Assembly (NCBI GenBank): GCA_002428525.1
Contig: DIWU01000008.1
Span: forward strand, 114,443 to 178,442
Length of the DNA stretch: 64,000 nucleotides
Reading direction: 5' to 3'
Source of the DNA: a bacterium UBP14_UBA6098
GTDB taxonomy: Bacteria > UBP14 > UBA6098
Shown here one piece after another: positions 26,802 to 34,185 of the stretch. Under the pieces are notes generated by a model. The model saw only the letters and a program-made list of their open reading frames with translations, did not search any database and was not told the DNA's origin. The position numbers and the translations under genes were made by a program. Each line of letters opens with the position of its first letter. Within the stretch, counting starts at the first letter, position 1.

Positions 26802-29151
26802 ATAAGATCTTGCGTTCTGCAGATTTCTCCCCGAGGCTAACTCGGACAAGATAAACACCCCCCGGAATCGAGGGCTCCGGACGCCAGTCGAAACGGCCGT
26901 TGCCATCGGATGATGTTACCGAAGCCGAGCTCACTTTCGAGCCGCGAATATCGAAGACCTCGACGAGTGCATTCGCGCCGAAACCGGCGAATTCGATCCG
27001 GCAAGCGCCGTTAAAGGGATTCGGCCGCGAGAAGATGCTTATTCTTTGCGGGAGCGTAGCGGCCTCGTCGATGCCGTGGGTTCCCTCGACCCAATGGTAA
27101 TTGAAATTCGGCAGGACATTGAACACCCTTTCGACAGAGCCTGAGTTCCAGCGGATAACCACCGAATCGATGATCGTTGCTGAGCCTATTCCGAAATGCG
27201 CCACCGGCTCGGACTGCGAGCGAAGGCCGCCGTAGCCGGCGCCGATCTCGCGCATCTGGCGGATTCCGTCGGCATAAAGATAGATTCTCGTCCCGATTCC
27301 GAGCTTGTTGCCATCGGCGCTCTCGAGGCGGAAACGCGCCCAGCGGTTGGTTTCGCCGGTCAGCCCGGGTGTGTTGTTTTTATAAACCAGCTTATCCCTG
27401 TCCGCTTCGACGACGAGGTCGAGGTAGCCGTCAAGGTCGAGATCGGCATAGCCCACCGAGGAGGCCCCGCTTTGAACCAAGCCGGAAACCTCGATAACAT
27501 CGGTGAAAGTGCCGTCGCCGTTGTTTCTGTAGAGAATTGTATAGTCCCCGGGGGTCATCGCTGTGACGAAGAGGTCGAGCCAACCGTCGTTGTCATAGTC
27601 GAAAAAGAGCGGAACCGAGAGCGCGAGATGATTGCCGATTCCCCGCATCGCTCGTTGATCGGTCATATAGAAATAAGGCGGGCCTTCGTTGATATAGAGC
27701 ATAGACTTATCCGAGGTCGAGTATCCGAAGGCGGGCGATTGGTTGGCGACGAACAGGTCGAGATCGCCGTCGTTGTCGATATCGCCGAAACAAGCCCCCA
27801 TCGAGTGGCCGAAGATTCCGCCGCCCTCGTTCAGGCCGTCCACGCCATAGAAAAAGGCGACCTCGGTGAAGCCGGTTCCGGCGTTGTTTTGCCAAAGATA
27901 ATTCGGGGCATTATAGCCGTTGGCGACATATATGTCCGTCCAACCGTCGTTGTTCCAGTCGCCGAGGGCGACACCGGCCCCCCAGAGGGGAATTGTGATA
28001 GCCGGACCGATTCCCACCGAATTTGTTACGTTTGAGAAATACGCCCCCTCATTTTGGTAGAAAAGGTCGGGATAGAATGTCCACGCAGAATCGGTCGAAT
28101 CATAGAGGGCGGAGTTCGCGACATATATATCGAGGTCGCCGTCCTTGTCGAAATCCAGCCAAGCCGCCGCCTCTGTTATATATGAGTTTGAGAGGTCCCC
28201 GGCCGGCGCGGTGACATCGTAATAGGAGAATCCCGTTCCGGAGTTAGCGTAAAGCTTGTCGGTCCCGATTCCGCCGCACAAGAATATATCGGGGCTTTCA
28301 TTCATGTCGAAATCGCCCCAGAAGGGATATCCGATTCCGGAGATCCCCGTTCCGCCGACTATTCGGAATGAACCGGAGTCGTTTCGGTATATCTGGCTTC
28401 CGGTGGCGAGGTCGGCATCCGTGTCGCCGTCGCAATCGCAAAGCGCTACGCCCTTGTTCGTCATCGTGATTATCGAGGTGTCCAGCTCGAAGATATAATT
28501 ATCCGGGACATTGTAATACCAGCCGTGCGCGCGGACGAGATAGGTGACATACCAACTACCGGTAGAGTCGGCATAGTTGGGCTTAAGCCATTGGCGCGAC
28601 GAGGGTATATAAAGAAAGCTACGGTTCTCGACATCCTCCATACGGCTCAAATACAGTGTCGGCCTGAAGGGATGAACGATCTTTCTTCCGACGAAACACT
28701 CTCCGAAGGGCGGAATATAGAGCCGCGAGGGTAGCTCGATCTCTTCCCAGCCGCCGTAAGAGGTCGAATCGATGAACTGAATGAACGAGGGGATAAGCTC
28801 GCGGGTCGAGGGCGAGCGAAGGGAATCGATTTCCCAAATATGGACATCCAACGATCCACCGCCGAAGACATAGAACTCCACCGAGGCGAGGCTACATGCG
28901 TGAAGGGCTTGAATCCGCAGGCCTTCGCACATATTCTCGACCGGCGAGGAAAGCGACAGCGTTGCGAGGCCGTCGTCATACTCGAAATCGAACGGCTCCG
29001 TATGGTCGAAGGGGCGTTCGCTACATTGGCGCTCTATCGTATAGGCCGACTCGAAGGTCACCGGAACGGCCGATTTGCAAAGGGTTTGCGTTGATGCCGA
29101 GATGAAAGCGGCGGGAAAAAGCAGTGTGAAAATAACTTGCGATTTCGACAT
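26791..29151 (-). CDS. Exported FG-GAP/VCBS-repeat protein with ASPIC/UnbV domain and sorting tail
   Basis: A 786-aa surface protein. After a signal peptide (VIFTLLFPAAFISAS) and a beta-sandwich region, several FG-GAP/VCBS repeats form a probable beta-propeller with calcium loops such as DWNNDGWTDIYV, DIDNDGDLDLFV and DYDNDGWLDLFV. An ASPIC/UnbV domain follows (RFRLESADGNKLGIGTRI, VIRWNSGSVERV), then an NPFN sorting tail ending KILYVK. ATG follows AGGAGGA. Such proteins usually act in adhesion or as extracellular scaffolds; the ligand is unknown. It lies 12 nt downstream of the CPBP-like gene. Confidence 0.9.
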   Translation of the reverse strand: MSKSQVIFTLLFPAAFISASTQTLCKSAVPVTFESAYTIERQCSERPFDHTEPFDFEYDDGLATLSLSSPVENMCEGLRIQALHACSLASVEFYVFGGGSLDVHIWEIDSLRSPSTRELIPSFIQFIDSTSYGGWEEIELPSRLYIPPFGECFVGRKIVHPFRPTLYLSRMEDVENRSFLYIPSSRQWLKPNYADSTGSWYVTYLVRAHGWYYNVPDNYIFELDTSIITMTNKGVALCDCDGDTDADLATGSQIYRNDSGSFRIVGGTGISGIGYPFWGDFDMNESPDIFLCGGIGTDKLYANSGTGFSYYDVTAPAGDLSNSYITEAAAWLDFDKDGDLDIYVANSALYDSTDSAWTFYPDLFYQNEGAYFSNVTNSVGIGPAITIPLWGAGVALGDWNNDGWTDIYVANGYNAPNYLWQNNAGTGFTEVAFFYGVDGLNEGGGIFGHSMGACFGDIDNDGDLDLFVANQSPAFGYSTSDKSMLYINEGPPYFYMTDQRAMRGIGNHLALSVPLFFDYDNDGWLDLFVTAMTPGDYTILYRNNGDGTFTDVIEVSGLVQSGASSVGYADLDLDGYLDLVVEADRDKLVYKNNTPGLTGETNRWARFRLESADGNKLGIGTRIYLYADGIRQMREIGAGYGGLRSQSEPVAHFGIGSATIIDSVVIRWNSGSVERVFNVLPNFNYHWVEGTHGIDEAATLPQRISIFSRPNPFNGACRIEFAGFGANALVEVFDIRGSKVSSASVTSSDGNGRFDWRPEPSIPGGVYLVRVSLGEKSAERKILYVK

Positions 29152-29163
29152 ATCCTCCTCCTT

Positions 29164-30015
29164 TTATTCGATAATATGTAGAATATCATTAATATTTACC
29201 GGTTTATGCCCGAAGCGTTTCATCATCAAGGTGATCGAAACGATCGTCCCGATAATGAGGAATAAGTAAGCGATAAATGTGAAAAGCGGGAAACTAATAT
29301 TCGCAACGAGACCGCCCTTTATGAAGCCGAGTGTCCATATTGAAAGCGAAACGGCGAACCATGTCGTGACGAGTGTGCCGATCGCGCGGTAAACCAGCGC
29401 GAGAAAGACACCCATAAGCGCGACCGCGGGAAAAACAGTTGAAAAGAACTCGCCGATCTCCGCGATTTGGTTTGTCGACATCGGATCCGCGCCGAGAAAG
29501 GCGAACGGCGCGAGGCCGTAAAATATCCCCGAGACCACGACTGCCGGCACCCAGCCGAAATCCTTCGAGAGCCTTCCGACGAAATAGCCCCTGAAAAGCA
29601 CCTCCTCGGCGAAGGCGTGGTATGTTCCGGCGATGATGACGATTGCCACCGGCAAGGGTTCCATCTTGAATTGGAGGTAGCCGGCGAAGCGCGGATCGAG
29701 GGTGCGGAGGGCGATTATCGCGAAGCCGACGATGAGGCCGAGGCTGAGCGCAAGAAGGCTGTATCTTCGGGTGATGCCAAGATCCGAAAGCTTTCCGCCG
29801 GCCTGAAAGGTCGCGAAAACCGCCCAGATTATATAGGTTATGTCTATCATCGGGACGATGAAACCGACAGTGCTGGCATAAGCCTGCGGCGACTGAACCA
29901 TGATTCTCACAATAAACAGCGTCGCGATTCCAACCGCCCAAAGCAAGAACGGCCCGATGCTCCAGTGCGTCGGGTTCCAACGAAAGGCTGGGGTTTTATG
30001 CGCTCCGATCGGCAT
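29164..30015 (-). CDS. CPBP/CAAX-protease-family membrane protein lacking the catalytic histidine
   Basis: A 283-aa polytopic membrane protein with about seven or eight hydrophobic segments. Motif 1 of the CPBP glutamic peptidases is present (EEVLFRGY, Glu137-Glu138, Arg142). Motif 2, normally FxxxH, reads SGIFYGLAPFAF with Pro170 where histidine is expected. At the place of the third motif, LVTTWFAVSLS, no histidine is present. It may therefore be a non-peptidase relative or have altered chemistry. Its ATG overlaps the stop of the PLD nuclease gene by one base (TAATG). Confidence 0.78.
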   Translation of the reverse strand: MPIGAHKTPAFRWNPTHWSIGPFLLWAVGIATLFIVRIMVQSPQAYASTVGFIVPMIDITYIIWAVFATFQAGGKLSDLGITRRYSLLALSLGLIVGFAIIALRTLDPRFAGYLQFKMEPLPVAIVIIAGTYHAFAEEVLFRGYFVGRLSKDFGWVPAVVVSGIFYGLAPFAFLGADPMSTNQIAEIGEFFSTVFPAVALMGVFLALVYRAIGTLVTTWFAVSLSIWTLGFIKGGLVANISFPLFTFIAYLFLIIGTIVSITLMMKRFGHKPVNINDILHIIE

Positions 30016-30566
30016 TATTGATAGGTCTCCCAGAGGCGGTCGAACTCCGCCTTGTATTCTTTGGCAATGCTTTTATCCGCTATGAGAATAAGGTTTTCTT
30101 GGTTGCGATTCTCCGCCGAGTCCGACCAGTTATAGCTTCCCGTTGCCACCGATCTTTCGTCGAAGATTGCGAACTTGTGGTGCATATAGCCCTTGGAATC
30201 GTCGTATCGAACCGGTATTCCGCTGTCTTCAAGGAATTGGGTCTTGCTGTATTTGCCCGAGGCCTGCGAGTCGTCCGCGACGACCTTGATCGTCACGCCC
30301 CGAGTGTGTGCCGCAATCAGCGCCCTCGATATATCGAGGTTCGTGAATGAATATATCGCGATAAAGATGCTTTTTTTTGCAGTCGCGATCTCATCGAGAA
30401 GTATTTGCCTGCAGAAATCGGAGCCCGAGAAACATACACTGATCGAAGACGGCTCCACGGAACGGCCTCTCTCCGGCCGCGGCGCAACATCGGAGGCAAC
30501 AGCGGCTGAGGCGAGCATCAGCGCAAAAGCTATGAGCGCAAGTGCTGGAGTTTTTATCTTCGGCAT
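30015..30566 (-). CDS. Exported phospholipase-D-superfamily nuclease (Nuc-like, single HKD)
   Basis: A 183-aa protein with a signal peptide (ALALIAFALMLASAAVA) and one PLD domain. The HKD motif reads MHHKFAIFDERSVATGSYNW, followed by an N-terminal-neighbour SDSAENRNQENL. Single-HKD proteins of this size dimerise, as the Nuc endonuclease does, and cut DNA or RNA without metal. Likely periplasmic or secreted, and useful in nucleic-acid scavenging. The ATG overlaps the TGA of the upstream gene by one base. Confidence 0.87.
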   Translation of the reverse strand: MPKIKTPALALIAFALMLASAAVASDVAPRPERGRSVEPSSISVCFSGSDFCRQILLDEIATAKKSIFIAIYSFTNLDISRALIAAHTRGVTIKVVADDSQASGKYSKTQFLEDSGIPVRYDDSKGYMHHKFAIFDERSVATGSYNWSDSAENRNQENLILIADKSIAKEYKAEFDRLWETYQ

Positions 30567-31849
30567 CAAGTCTTATGCTCCTTCTTCTGCGCCGCGGGGA
30601 AAAGTATATTATTCAAGATTAGTCGGTATCCGGGGGATTGCCTGTGGAGATTCAGGTCGGTCGGCGGATCGCCGATGAAATGTGTGTAGTCCTCAGGGTC
30701 GTGGCCCCCGAGGAAGGTCCATGTTCCCTTGCCGAAATTCCCGTGAATATACTTCGCGTGCCCGTTTTGGGTGTAGCTCCCGAGGACGATGACATGGGAC
30801 TTGAGAACTTGGCTGTTGAAGGCCGAGTTCTGACCGAGGAAGTCCTGAATTATATTGGCATGATTCTGGACAAGCATCGTCGGCACCGGATCGTATTTCG
30901 CCGAGAAATCGAAAAGTGTGAAATAGCTGGCGTCCGATCCGAAGTCGCGAAACTCGGCCTCCGGCTTGATATCGATATTGGAATGCTCGTAAACCATCGG
31001 GTTCAGCTCGACCGTGAAATCTTTGAAAGCGAGGCATTCGTCGAAGTCGAGCTTGGACTGGGCGTCGATATCGATGCCGTCTCCGTCGAACTCCGCCGGA
31101 ACGATATCGACATTCCGCGCGGCAAGTGCGACATCCCATGTATCGGTAGCGCTACACATCGCGAAAAGGAAGCCCCCTCCGGCGACATAGTCGCGAAGCT
31201 TCAGCGCAACCGCGAGTTTGAGATCGCTGACCTTCGAGAAGCCCAAAGAGCGAGCCATCTCCTGATTTGTAGCAACCTCTTGCTTATACCAAAGCGCGTT
31301 TCGGTAGCTCGAATAGAATTTGCCGAATTGGCCGGTGAAATCCTCGTGGTGGAGGTGAATCCAATCGAAATCGGATGTCTTCCCCGCGAGAACCTCTGCG
31401 TCCCAGATAGTTTCGTATGAAACCTCGGCGTAGGTGAGGGCCATTGTCACGGCGTCATCCCACGGCAGTTTGTTCGGGGGTGTGTAGATCGCGATCTTCG
31501 GGGCCTTTTCGAGAAGGACGACCTCCATGTTGTTTTCCTCGATCTCGGCGTAGATGCCAGCGACCGCTCCGCCGTCGATAACCTCGAAGGTGACTCCCAT
31601 CAGCCTGCAAAGATCGACGATGCCCTGTTCCATCGGGCAGAGGAAGCTCCCCCCGCGATAGTTGAGAAGCCATTCGATATTTGAACCATGCTTAAGCGAG
31701 TTGTAGGTGACACCGTAGGCCTTGAGGTGGTCTTTCTGCGCGAGGTCCATCGGAATGAGCACTCTTTGTGAAAGCGCCGAGCACGCGACGAACAAGATCG
31801 TTGCAAAGACAATTATTACTTTTTTTCCGGCGGTTTTTTGGGAAGCCAT
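30566..31849 (-). CDS. Periplasmic conserved protein, commonly mislabelled 'asparagine synthetase B'
   Basis: A 427-aa exported protein (signal-like VIIVFATILFVACSALS). It matches, nearly end to end, a family frequent in Bacteroidota: LIPMDLAQKDHLKAYGVTYN, WLLNYRGGSF, PWDDAVTMALTYAEV, DWIHLHHEDFTGQFGKFY, YVAGGGFLFAMCSATDTWD, FTLFDFSAKYDPVPTML, YIHGNFGKGTWTFLGGHDPE and SPGYRLILNNILFPAA. No asparagine-synthetase or glutaminase residues are visible. The fold looks like a class-I amidotransferase/ThuA-type domain without an obvious nucleophile context. Function unknown. Its 5' end overlaps ricT by 34 nt. It is followed directly by the nuclease and the CPBP-like gene. Confidence 0.8.
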   Translation of the reverse strand: MASQKTAGKKVIIVFATILFVACSALSQRVLIPMDLAQKDHLKAYGVTYNSLKHGSNIEWLLNYRGGSFLCPMEQGIVDLCRLMGVTFEVIDGGAVAGIYAEIEENNMEVVLLEKAPKIAIYTPPNKLPWDDAVTMALTYAEVSYETIWDAEVLAGKTSDFDWIHLHHEDFTGQFGKFYSSYRNALWYKQEVATNQEMARSLGFSKVSDLKLAVALKLRDYVAGGGFLFAMCSATDTWDVALAARNVDIVPAEFDGDGIDIDAQSKLDFDECLAFKDFTVELNPMVYEHSNIDIKPEAEFRDFGSDASYFTLFDFSAKYDPVPTMLVQNHANIIQDFLGQNSAFNSQVLKSHVIVLGSYTQNGHAKYIHGNFGKGTWTFLGGHDPEDYTHFIGDPPTDLNLHRQSPGYRLILNNILFPAAQKKEHKT

Positions 31850-32733
31850 TTCATCAACCAGTCCTTATTTGCGCGGCGGAATCTTTTGTTAAAATCGTCG
31901 AGCTTAAGAATCTCTATCTTTTCGTTCTCGGTGTTGCGAATAGTGACTTTCATTTTAAATGGGTCGATCTTCTCGATGAAGCATTCGTCGCCCTTCTCGC
32001 CGACCTTGTCCCCGACTTGAGGGAATTTCTCATTGATTTCACTATAAAAGAGTTGTTCGTATTCGAGGCAACAAAAAAGCCTGCCGCAAGGCCCCGAGAG
32101 CTTGCTCGGATTGACCGCGAGATTCTGGTCGCGGGCATATTGCGTCGAGATAGGGCTGAATTCTTTAAGCCACCTCGCGCAACACAGCTCAACACCGCAC
32201 GGCCCGATTCCGCCGATCTTCTTGGTTTCATCGCGAACCCCGATCTGCCTGAGCTCTATTCGGGTTCTAAAGGTCGAAGCCAAATCCTTGACAAGCTCGC
32301 GGAAATCTACTCTGTGATCCGCCGTGAAGTAAAATGTCATCTTGTTGCCGTCGAACTGAAGCTCCGCATCGATCAGCTTCATATCCAGCCCTCGGAAATG
32401 AATCAGCTCCTTGCAGGAGGCGATGGCCTCGTCCTCCTCCGCGCGGTTTTTTTTGAGCTGTTCAAGTTCCTCCTCGCGGGCGCGATGCAGTATCTCCAGA
32501 GGATACTTGCGAATCGTCCTATCGATTTGATCCTGAGTGATCTTCGATTTTACCAACCCGATATCCCGCCCGCGCTCGGCTTGAACCAGAACCCATTCGC
32601 CAACCTTGAGATTCAAGTGATTGCGATCGATATAATAATCGATTCGGTCCTTCTTGAATAAAATTATATAACAATCGGGTTGATGACCCGATTCGGCTTC
32701 GTTTTTCTTGTTCGCTGTTTGATTGTTGTCCAT
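31816..32733 (-). CDS. ricT: PSP1-domain protein RicT (YaaT)
   Basis: A 305-aa cytoplasmic protein with the PSP1 C-terminal domain. Conserved cysteines are clustered as GPCGVELCCARWL and SGPCGRLFCCLEYE, which in Bacillus RicT help bind [4Fe-4S] clusters in the RicA-RicF-RicT complex controlling RNase Y mRNA processing. N-terminal part: a beta-rich domain (KVGEWVLVQAERGRDIGLV) and a charged helical stretch. Neither RicA nor RicF is in the window. A sigma-70-like promoter lies about 45 nt upstream. RicT is followed by overlapping exported-protein genes with no functional link that I know. Confidence 0.9.
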   Translation of the reverse strand: MDNNQTANKKNEAESGHQPDCYIILFKKDRIDYYIDRNHLNLKVGEWVLVQAERGRDIGLVKSKITQDQIDRTIRKYPLEILHRAREEELEQLKKNRAEEDEAIASCKELIHFRGLDMKLIDAELQFDGNKMTFYFTADHRVDFRELVKDLASTFRTRIELRQIGVRDETKKIGGIGPCGVELCCARWLKEFSPISTQYARDQNLAVNPSKLSGPCGRLFCCLEYEQLFYSEINEKFPQVGDKVGEKGDECFIEKIDPFKMKVTIRNTENEKIEILKLDDFNKRFRRANKDWLMKWLPKKPPEKK

Positions 32734-32776
32734 AAGCCCATTTCGCCTATTCTATTTTTAAAACATTATCTATTTA

Positions 32777-32804
32777 AATATATATAATGATTCCCCCGAT
32801 GCAA
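32777..32804 (-). promoter_or_regulatory. Sigma-70-type promoter for ricT
   Basis: On the minus strand TTGCAT (32804-32799), 16 nt, TATATT (32782-32777) in an AT-rich stretch 44 nt before the ricT ATG. It separates ricT transcription from the rodA operon upstream. Confidence 0.5.
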
Positions 32805-32857
32805 GGGCATTCCGACTCAAAGCACCAAAACAAAACTCAACAAGCTATACCGCGCCC

Positions 32858-32987
32858 CCCGGGCGTCGGCGCGCCGCGCGCGAATACACGCGCGGCGCCG
32901 GCGAGGCGGCCGGAGCGGAGATGTTGCACGAAGTGAAATATTGTTCCGGCCGCCTCGCACCGACCTTCGGTCGGGCCGACGCCCGGG
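32858..32987. other. GC-rich cloverleaf element (perfect four-way junction), unassigned
   Basis: A 130-nt sequence in which all stems pair perfectly. The closing stem is 32858-32870 with 32975-32987 (13 bp). Arm 1 is 32871-32880 with 32889-32898 (10 bp, 8-nt loop). Arm 2 is 32901-32914 with 32945-32958 (14 bp, 30-nt loop, AT-richer than the stems). Arm 3 is 32960-32965 with 32969-32974 (6 bp, 3-nt loop). Junction linkers are 0, 2, 1 and 0 nt. It begins 11 nt after the rodA stop on the minus strand and ends before the ricT promoter. It has no T-tract, no tRNA-like dimensions and no open reading frame. It could be a 3'-end RNA structure, a regulatory RNA, or a small palindromic mobile repeat. 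Confidence 0.8.
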
Positions 32988-32997
32988 AGTGTTTGTT

Positions 32998-34185
32998 TTA
33001 TGGCCCTTCGATTCCGTGGGAATGGATACTCTGGAGGATTCCGAGGATACAGAACGATGTTATGAGGCTACTACCGCCGGAGGAGAGGAATGGTAGCGGC
33101 AGGCCTGTGACTGGCATCAGGCCGATAACCATTCCGATATTAACCAAGGTCCCGAAGAAGATTATCGAACCCAAGCCTGTTGCTAAGATTCTGGCGTATT
33201 CGTTTCGGGCCTCGTCGGCGATTTTGAGAATCCTGAAGAACAGAATGAAGAAAATCAGGAGTGTAATGAAAGAGCCGATGAATCCGAATTGCTCGCCGAG
33301 CACAGCGAATATGAAATCGGTTTGTTTTGCCGGGAGAAAGGCGAGCTTTGTTTGTGTTCCCTGAAGGAATCCTTTCCCCCAGAACTGGCCGCTTCCCACC
33401 GCGATTTTGCTTTGAATTATTTGGTATCCCGTTCCGAAGGGGTCTCTTCCGGGGTCGAGGAAGACGAGAATTCGCTCTTTTTGATAGATATGAATGCTCC
33501 GCCATATCGCCGGAGTGAGGACACCGACCACGAAATTCCCGATGCTAATCGTTAAGAAGGCGGCGAGTCTGGTTCGGGAGAACCACAGAATGAGCAAAAG
33601 CGCGACATAGAAGACTGCCCAAGGTATCCAATGGAAACTCAACACGATCGACAGAAGCGGGCTTGCGACGAAGAAAAGAGTAAGCTCATCGACACCGGCG
33701 GTGTATATCGAACAAACGAATATCGCGATGAAAACCATAGCCGTTCCCAGATCGGGTTGGATCATCACTAAGCCGAAGGGAATCGCGGTAATAAGTATGG
33801 CCCCCGAGAAGACCTTTATGGATTTAATATCCTTTTTGTGGTCGTAAAAAAACCTCGCTAAAACAAGCGCAATAGCAGGTTTTGCCAACTCCGAGGGTTG
33901 AAATGTGGCGAATCCGAAGTGCACCCAGCGCTTGACATCCCCCCCTTGGAGGATAGGCGCGAGGAGTATAACAAGCGATATAACGAAATATATCCATCCG
34001 AAGGAATAATGCAGTCGAATCGGTATTTTCCATAAACCGACCATCAGAAGGACGCCTACGACGAGGTAGATAGCTTGCTTGATCCAAAGCACGCTTGTGG
34101 GGGAGGCACTATATATCAACAGAATGCCTATCGCGGAGAGGAGAACCGCGCAAATAGCTATTGTCCAGTCAAACGAGCGCGTCAA
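32998..34185 (-). CDS. rodA: Rod-shape SEDS peptidoglycan polymerase RodA
   Basis: A 395-aa polytopic SEDS protein that polymerises glycan strands with PBP2 during elongation. It opens with DWTIAICAVLLSAIGILLIY, has GGDVKRWVHFGFATFQPSELA (the conserved extracellular loop and TM4), QPDLGTAMVFIA, and the late GLMPVTGLPLPFLSSGGSSL typical of FtsW/RodA. Pairing with mrdA and mreCD identifies it as RodA rather than FtsW. I placed the start at TTG 34185, four bases overlapping the mrdA stop (TTGA) with GAGG ahead. A further-upstream TTG at 34221 would add 12 residues inside mrdA. Confidence 0.93.
   Translation of the reverse strand: MTRSFDWTIAICAVLLSAIGILLIYSASPTSVLWIKQAIYLVVGVLLMVGLWKIPIRLHYSFGWIYFVISLVILLAPILQGGDVKRWVHFGFATFQPSELAKPAIALVLARFFYDHKKDIKSIKVFSGAILITAIPFGLVMIQPDLGTAMVFIAIFVCSIYTAGVDELTLFFVASPLLSIVLSFHWIPWAVFYVALLLILWFSRTRLAAFLTISIGNFVVGVLTPAIWRSIHIYQKERILVFLDPGRDPFGTGYQIIQSKIAVGSGQFWGKGFLQGTQTKLAFLPAKQTDFIFAVLGEQFGFIGSFITLLIFFILFFRILKIADEARNEYARILATGLGSIIFFGTLVNIGMVIGLMPVTGLPLPFLSSGGSSLITSFCILGILQSIHSHGIEGP

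Noticed and set aside
32858..32987. tRNA or tmRNA reading of the cloverleaf
   Set aside because: Closing stem is 13 bp and arms are 10, 14 and 6 bp with a 30-nt loop; no T-loop or CCA-like end.
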